In this document: positions 6,148 through 9,638 of the stretch, in pieces
Layout: every line of letters begins with the position of its first letter
Numbering within the stretch: position 1 is the stretch's first letter
Source of the DNA: Clostridiales bacterium
GTDB lineage: Bacteria > Bacillota > Clostridia > Oscillospirales > CAG-382
Direction: 5' to 3'
DNA: 9,638 nucleotides
NCBI GenBank assembly: GCA_003343885.1
Contig: QAKH01000113.1
Location: 1-9,638 of the forward strand
The notes under the pieces: model-generated
What the model saw: the letters and a program-made list of their open reading frames with translations, nothing else
The model's database searches: none
What the model was told of the DNA's origin: nothing
Program-made: the position numbers and the translations under genes

Positions 6148-7823
6148 TATTTTACGTCTCCTTTGGTCATATTATAGAAAGCACTGAGAAGTGCGTTTGT
6201 GCTTGCGGTAATAACATCGGTATCTGTACCGGCGCCCCAGTACATTGTTCCGTCTTCTTTCTCAAGACCAATATACGAAGCTGCAACACTGTGTGAACCT
6301 TGCTCCTGCATGCTGTGCTGGGTGAAAACCTGCAAAGTATATTTTTCACCGGTAAACTCGCATAAAGCGTTGTTTACAGCGCTGAGCGTACCGTTGCCTT
6401 CCGCTTCAAGCTGTGTTTCTTCGCCGTCTTTCTTGAATGTTATGTCGATTTTTACTGCATCATTCTCACGCATGAAGTCAAAGTCGGTGACTTCAATACC
6501 GCCTTTGAGATTAAGATAATGTGTTGTAAAGATTTCCAATACATCATCAGGCTTAAGCTCTCTGTGTTCATGGTCAGATATGTCTTTGCACATATAGCTG
6601 AAATGTTCCCGCATTTTCGGAGGAAGATTGTATCCGAATGTCTGCTCTAAGAGATATCCGATACCGCCCTTGCCGGACTGAGAATTAACACGAATAACAT
6701 CTGCATCGTATGTTCTGCCAATATCCTTTGGATCAATCGGGATATAAGGAACGCTCCACTCATGGAGTTTGTTCTTGCTTCTGTATTTCATACCTTTTGC
6801 AATGGCGTCCTGATGGGATCCCGAGAAAGCCGCAAATACAAGTGAGCCGGCATACGGGGCTCTTTCGTATACGTGCATTCGAGTACATCTTTCATACGTT
6901 TCAACAAGTTCGTTCATGTTTGAAAGATCAAGTTTCGGATCTACTCCGTGAGAATACATGTTCAAAGCAAGCGTGATAATGTCCACATTACCTGTTCTTT
7001 CCCCGTTGCCGAACAGTGTGCCCTCTACACGGTCAGCACCTGCAAGAAGAGCAAGTTCCGCGTCGGCAACACCGGTGCCTCTGTCGTTGTGAGGATGCAG
7101 AGAAAGCGTTACAAATTCACGGTATTTAAGGTTTTCACTCATATACTCTACCTGGCTTGCGTAAACGTGAGGCATACTCATTTCAACCGTAACAGGCAAA
7201 TTTATAATTACATTATTGTTTTCGCTCGGCTCCAGGACATCAAGAACAGCATTGCATACTTCCAGTGCATATTCCGGTTCGGTTCCGGTAAAGGATTCGG
7301 GTGAATACTCAAAGCGGAAGTTGCCTTCGTATTCGTTTGCCAGTTTTTTTACAAGCTTTGCGCCGTCAACAGCAATCTGCTTAATTTCTTCCTTTGATTT
7401 TTTGAAGACCTGCTCTCTCTGAGCAACGCTTACCGAATTATAGAAATGAATAATAGCGCTCGGCGCACCTTTGCATGCGTCAAAGGTTTTACGAATAATG
7501 TGTTCTCTGCATTGCGTCAGCACCTGTACGGTTACGTCTTCGGGAATCATATTGTTGTCGATAAGAGTGCGAAGAAATTCATATTCTGTGTCACTTGCAG
7601 CAGGAAAACCAACCTCGATTTCCTTAAAGCCGACTTGCAGCAGTACTTTGTAATATTCGAGTTTTTCCTCAAGGCTCATGGGAATTACAAGACTTTGGTT
7701 GCCGTCGCGCATATCAACGCTGCACCAAACGGGCGCTTTTTCAATATGATCTTTTTCCACCCATTTGTTATACTTTTTATCTACCGGGAAATATCCAACC
7801 CGGTATTTGCTTGAATCCATCAT
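6147..7823 (-). CDS. leuA: 2-isopropylmalate synthase, long form
   Basis: Catalyses the first committed step of leucine synthesis: acetyl-CoA plus 2-oxoisovalerate gives 2-isopropylmalate. The 558 aa match the long (type 2, actinobacterial/yeast-like) form. The TIM-barrel catalytic domain includes VDMRDGNQSL (36-45), LHPHNDRG (242-249, metal-binding HxH) and FGNGERTGNVDI (271-282). From about residue 440 the C-terminal leucine-sensing domain follows, including QGSHSVAASYIGLE (508-521), so feedback inhibition by leucine is expected. Start choice: the open frame continues 47 codons upstream to an ATG in the leader terminator, but GGAAGGAG at 7832-7839 sits 8 bases before ATG 7823, and the protein then begins MMDSSKYRVGYFPVDK. 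The second ATG (7820) is the alternative. It is the first gene of leuACDB, behind a T-box leader. Confidence 0.96.
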   Translation of the reverse strand: MMDSSKYRVGYFPVDKKYNKWVEKDHIEKAPVWCSVDMRDGNQSLVIPMSLEEKLEYYKVLLQVGFKEIEVGFPAASDTEYEFLRTLIDNNMIPEDVTVQVLTQCREHIIRKTFDACKGAPSAIIHFYNSVSVAQREQVFKKSKEEIKQIAVDGAKLVKKLANEYEGNFRFEYSPESFTGTEPEYALEVCNAVLDVLEPSENNNVIINLPVTVEMSMPHVYASQVEYMSENLKYREFVTLSLHPHNDRGTGVADAELALLAGADRVEGTLFGNGERTGNVDIITLALNMYSHGVDPKLDLSNMNELVETYERCTRMHVYERAPYAGSLVFAAFSGSHQDAIAKGMKYRSKNKLHEWSVPYIPIDPKDIGRTYDADVIRVNSQSGKGGIGYLLEQTFGYNLPPKMREHFSYMCKDISDHEHRELKPDDVLEIFTTHYLNLKGGIEVTDFDFMRENDAVKIDITFKKDGEETQLEAEGNGTLSAVNNALCEFTGEKYTLQVFTQHSMQEQGSHSVAASYIGLEKEDGTMYWGAGTDTDVITASTNALLSAFYNMTKGDVK

Positions 7824-7878
7824 ATTTTTTACTCCTTCCAATATACCAAATCTAAAAGCTTCAATGGATACAACTTCT

Positions 7879-7916
7879 AAAGCTTTGGGAAAAATAAAAA
7901 CCCGTCCCAAAGCTTT
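7879..7916 (-). repeat. 12-bp inverted repeat overlapping the T-box terminator
   Basis: AAAGCTTTGGGA (7879-7890) is the exact reverse complement of TCCCAAAGCTTT (7905-7916). In the leu transcript, the 3' arm of the terminator could therefore pair with sequence just after the T-run, as an alternative to pairing with its own 5' arm. Only read-through RNA would contain it. Confidence 0.6.
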
Positions 7917-7931
7917 TTGCTTTGAGACGGG
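7891..7931 (-). terminator. T-box-controlled intrinsic terminator of the leu operon
   Basis: In the leu direction, CCCGTCTCAAAGC (7931-7919) pairs with GCTTTGGGACGGG (7913-7901) as 13 bp with one wobble. The loop is five bases, and TTTTTATTTT follows. It is the off switch: formed when charged tRNA-Leu fails to stabilise the antiterminator. Confidence 0.93.
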
Positions 7932-8079
7932 TGTAAATAACTTTGCACTCGCGGTACCACTCAAATTGCGAACAAAACGTCCGCCACCTCTTCGAGGTCA
8001 ATCAACCTCTATACACTGACGTAGCATACACGGGTCGCCCTAGACTGCATACACAGGTTCGGGCTTCCGGCTCAGAAGT

Positions 8080-8082
8080 GAG
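8080..8082 (-). promoter_or_regulatory. T-box specifier codon CUC (Leu)
   Basis: In the leader RNA, CUC at 8082-8080 is followed by A and then CUUC, the 3' strand that pairs with GAAG at the base of the specifier loop. That is the expected place for the codon read by the tRNA anticodon (GAG, tRNA-Leu). It agrees with the genes downstream. The assignment comes from hand folding. Confidence 0.72.
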
Positions 8083-8190
8083 AGGGCAGGGATACATAAC
8101 ATACTGATTCGCACCAAACATCAGCTCTCTGTGCTGTTTATCTCCGTGACCATTCTTCGTCATAGCCTTTATAAATTTTCCTTGCGCGTT

Positions 8191-8219
8191 ATTGTACTAC
8201 CAAAACAGTAAGTTGTCAA
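8191..8219 (-). promoter_or_regulatory. Sigma-A promoter of the leu operon
   Basis: A full-consensus TTGACA (8219-8214), a 17-base spacer and TACAAT (8196-8191). Transcription should start near 8184. Such a strong promoter fits control by termination in the leader rather than at initiation. Confidence 0.9.
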
Positions 8220-8312
8220 GTATTTTTTTAAAAAAGTTATATTTTTTTCTATGTCATATTTCATTTTACAACGAATCACCACAAAAAAACTTAAATTTAA
8301 AGCAAAAAAGTA

Positions 8313-8341
8313 TTGACAAGCTAACTGTTTTATGGTATTAT
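8313..8341 (+). promoter_or_regulatory. Sigma-A promoter of tRNA-Gln
   Basis: TTGACA (8313-8318), a 17-base spacer, TATTAT (8336-8341), with A-rich sequence upstream that resembles an UP element. The expected start is around 8348, about 15 bases before the tRNA. It diverges from the leu promoter; the two -35 boxes are 93 bases apart. Confidence 0.88.
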
Positions 8342-8362
8342 ATACACCGTTGAGTAAATCAC

Positions 8363-8436
8363 TGCGGAATTGTGTAAAGGTAGCACGACAGACTCTGACT
8401 CTGTTTGTCTGGGTTCGAATCCTAGTTCCGCAGCCA
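8363..8436 (+). tRNA. tRNA-Gln (anticodon CUG)
   Basis: It folds fully by hand. Acceptor arms are TGCGGAA and TTCCGCA. The D arm is GTG/CAC with GG in the loop. The anticodon stem ACAGA/TCTGT closes the loop CTCTGAC, giving anticodon CTG, which reads CAG glutamine codons. The T arm is CTGGG/CCTAG with TTCGAAT in the loop. The discriminator is G and CCA is encoded (8434-8436). U1 and G73 fit tRNA-Gln. It has its own promoter and terminator, so it is a single-gene transcript. Confidence 0.95.
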
Positions 8437-8440
8437 GTTT

Positions 8441-8476
8441 AAATCCGAAGCTAACGCTTCGGATTTTTTGTTTTTT
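8441..8476 (+). terminator. Intrinsic terminator of tRNA-Gln
   Basis: AAATCCGAAGC (8441-8451) and GCTTCGGATTT (8456-8466) form a perfect 11-bp stem with a TAAC loop. Runs of T follow (TTTTTTGTTTTTT). Confidence 0.93.
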
Positions 8477-8663
8477 CTGTATCTGCATCTTATATATTTA
8501 TATATTCCTGCGGTTTTGTTTTTGTATCATAGAAAACTGAATTTGAGCTTCTTCTTCTCAAGCATTGATAAAATAACGTAAAATTAACTTATATTGTCAG
8601 AAAATGTATATTTGTCAATGATGTGAGACTAAAAAGATAAAAAAGAAAGAATACAGTTAAAAT

Positions 8664-8735
8664 ACACTGCGTGGGGGCGAAGAGAGGTGTAGCGAAGCGA
8701 AACCGAGCGGAGACGACACGCAGTGTCGACACCTC
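8664..8735. repeat. Nested palindromes at the insertion sequence border
   Basis: ACACTGCGTG (8664-8673) is the exact inverse of CACGCAGTGT (8717-8726). GAGGTGT (8684-8690) is the inverse of ACACCTC (8729-8735), which includes part of the transposase stop codon. The two pairs interleave, so they cannot all form at once. GTGTCGACAC (8723-8732) is itself a perfect palindrome. The enclosed 43 bases are purine-rich and unusually GC-rich for the window, with GCGAAGCGAAACCGAGCGGAG repeats of GCGA/GCGG type. Confidence 0.65.
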
Positions 8736-9638
8736 AAAGCGACAAGAGTTCATTGTGTTTTTGTTCAGGTGATTTCCATCCCAAAACCGACATTGGAATA
8801 CGGTTTGAGCGGTACAAGTAACGCTTCATTTGAACGAGTAGATCCTCATATGAATAAAAACGCAAATAATTGTAGAAACGCTCTTGGTCGTTTCTGTGAC
8901 TGCGTTCCACCTTGCCATTATGCCAAGGTGTTTTCGGGCGTATGAGTTTGTGTGTTATATTGTAATAACGGCAGAATTTGTCAAAAATATGCACTCTATC
9001 TGTCTTTTTGGTATTCGTAAACTCACCGCCATTATCTGTTTGGATTGTGGTAGGTGCGTAACCAAAATATGTAATCGCACGCTTCACAAAATCTATGGTG
9101 GAAAAGCCGCTTTGTTCTTTGTAAGGATAAATAAACCGCTTTCTTGATGCTTCTTCAAGCATTGTATATTGATAGTATTTTTCCCCATCTTTACCCGAAT
9201 AGCAGGCTACAGGAACATATTTAACATCAAGCTGCCACTTTACCCCCAGCTCTGTAGGTGTATCGTAATAACCGTTGTGCTTGCTCTTTTTCTTTGTGGA
9301 TTCAACTTTCTTTCTGAAGCCCAGACGGACAAAAACTCTATACAGAGAGCCGGGATGACGCGAATACGCCTTATCCTCTCGTAGTTTACCGAACAGCTCG
9401 CAAATTGAAATGTCAGGATTTCTTCTATGATAGTCCTTTATCCATTTTAACTCTTGCTCTGTGTGGGCATTGGGGTGCTCTGAATGTGGTCTGTGCGACT
9501 TTGGTGTCAACGATTCCTTTGTGCCGTCATATGCTTTGTTCCAACGCATAAGCGACGCTTTTGAAATATGATACCTTCTGCATACAAAGTCTATATCTTT
9601 TTCTAACCGGTATAGTTTTACTGCATTTATTTTTGTTG
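8734..9638 (-). CDS. IS481/IS3-like transposase, N-terminus beyond the window
   Basis: Cuts and joins DNA ends to move the insertion sequence. About 300 residues are visible. The frame stays open to the window edge, and upstream of the internal ATG (9549) it reads VKLYRLEKDIDFVCRRYHISKASLMRW. That is a helix-turn-helix, so the true start lies just outside and the ATG at 9549 is not it. Counted from that internal Met, the retroviral-integrase-type core shows D108 (WQLDVKYVP), D172 (IQTDNGGEF) and E215 (HNGKVERSHRNDQERFY). The last two are 42 residues apart, longer than the 35 common in IS3-type enzymes. No internal stop or frameshift is seen, so it is probably active. It ends 8 bases past a perfect palindrome. 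Confidence 0.9.
   Translation of the reverse strand, partial: TKINAVKLYRLEKDIDFVCRRYHISKASLMRWNKAYDGTKESLTPKSHRPHSEHPNAHTEQELKWIKDYHRRNPDISICELFGKLREDKAYSRHPGSLYRVFVRLGFRKKVESTKKKSKHNGYYDTPTELGVKWQLDVKYVPVACYSGKDGEKYYQYTMLEEASRKRFIYPYKEQSGFSTIDFVKRAITYFGYAPTTIQTDNGGEFTNTKKTDRVHIFDKFCRYYNITHKLIRPKTPWHNGKVERSHRNDQERFYNYLRFYSYEDLLVQMKRYLYRSNRIPMSVLGWKSPEQKHNELLSL

Larger units (their letters stand above)
7889..8184 (-). promoter_or_regulatory. T-box leader, leucine-specific
   Basis: A tRNA-sensing leader of about 295 bases in front of leuA. The hallmark 3' box GAGTGGTACCGCG reads at 7963-7951, with UGGU that can pair with the ACCA end of tRNA-Leu. Stem I begins with GGCT pairing to AGCC, with AUGA-type kink-turn bases, then GAAG/CTTC. 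Its apical part carries AGAGAG and GGTG motifs as in known T-boxes. The specifier read just before A-CTTC is CTC (Leu). GAGGTtgattgACCTC forms stem III. Uncharged tRNA-Leu binding would favour the antiterminator and let RNA polymerase into leuACDB. Identity is near certain; the start point is inferred from the promoter. Confidence 0.95.
8664..9638 (-). mobile_element. Insertion sequence with DDE transposase, cut by window edge
   Basis: Defined by the transposase gene plus the palindromic border beside its stop codon. The exact element end is not fixed from sequence alone: the outer limit used here is the start of the first inverted arm. The other end and any target duplication are beyond the window. 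The family is IS481/IS3-like, judged from the single-frame integrase-type transposase. Confidence 0.7.

Noticed and set aside
5536..6177. 213-codon + strand ORF
   Set aside because: It lies entirely antisense to leuC and the leuA end, has no ribosome binding site of note, and its translation resembles no protein family.
7824..7964. 47-codon N-terminal extension of leuA to an upstream ATG
   Set aside because: It would start inside the T-box antiterminator and run through the terminator. The residues are not LeuA-like, and a strong ribosome binding site precedes the ATG at 7823.
8884..9384. + strand ORFs across the insertion sequence
   Set aside because: Shadows of the transposase, which has clear DDE motifs on the - strand.

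Overview
The window looks like chromosomal DNA from a low-GC Gram-positive bacterium, most likely a gut-type Clostridia (Oscillospiraceae/Lachnospiraceae-like; this is inferred). The reasons are an AT-rich background with consensus sigma-A promoters (TTGACA, 17 bp, TACAAT/TATTAT), a tRNA-sensing T-box leader, the clostridial gene order leuA-leuC-leuD-leuB with strong AGGAGG-type ribosome binding sites, and a short (419 aa) LeuC.

Left third (1-3330): two copies of the 3' part of a dCTP deaminase gene (dcd), both on the + strand, flank a 2.5 kb insert. The insert holds one real gene, on the - strand (919-2574), for a 551-aa protein. Its N-terminus is an ECF-type sigma factor, followed by a winged-helix-like segment and a C-terminal part I do not recognise. 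About 600 bases with several hairpins lie between the first dcd copy and this gene. The dcd copies are identical for 237 bases. They then diverge abruptly, with 12 of the next 24 codons changed and every change synonymous. That pattern fits insertion of a DNA segment that brought its own functional 3' end of the target gene.

Middle (3327-8219, all - strand): a complete leucine biosynthesis operon, leuACDB, with genes overlapping or touching. It is read from one strong promoter through a T-box leader with a readable leucine specifier (CUC) and a factor-independent terminator. LeuA condenses 2-oxoisovalerate with acetyl-CoA, LeuC/LeuD isomerise the product, and LeuB oxidises it to the precursor of 4-methyl-2-oxopentanoate, which is then transaminated to leucine. 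Uncharged tRNA-Leu should switch the operon on at the leader.

Right (8313-8476, + strand): a monocistronic tRNA-Gln(CUG) with its own promoter, encoded CCA and terminator, transcribed divergently from the leu operon. Its promoter and the leu promoter share spacer sequence.

Right end (about 8664-9638, - strand): an insertion sequence with a DDE transposase that runs off the window edge, bordered by nested palindromes.

The window starts exactly where the dcd repeat starts and ends inside an insertion sequence, so it may be a whole assembly contig broken at repeats. If so, what lies left of base 1 is unknown, and it is uncertain whether dcd copy 1 is part of an intact gene.
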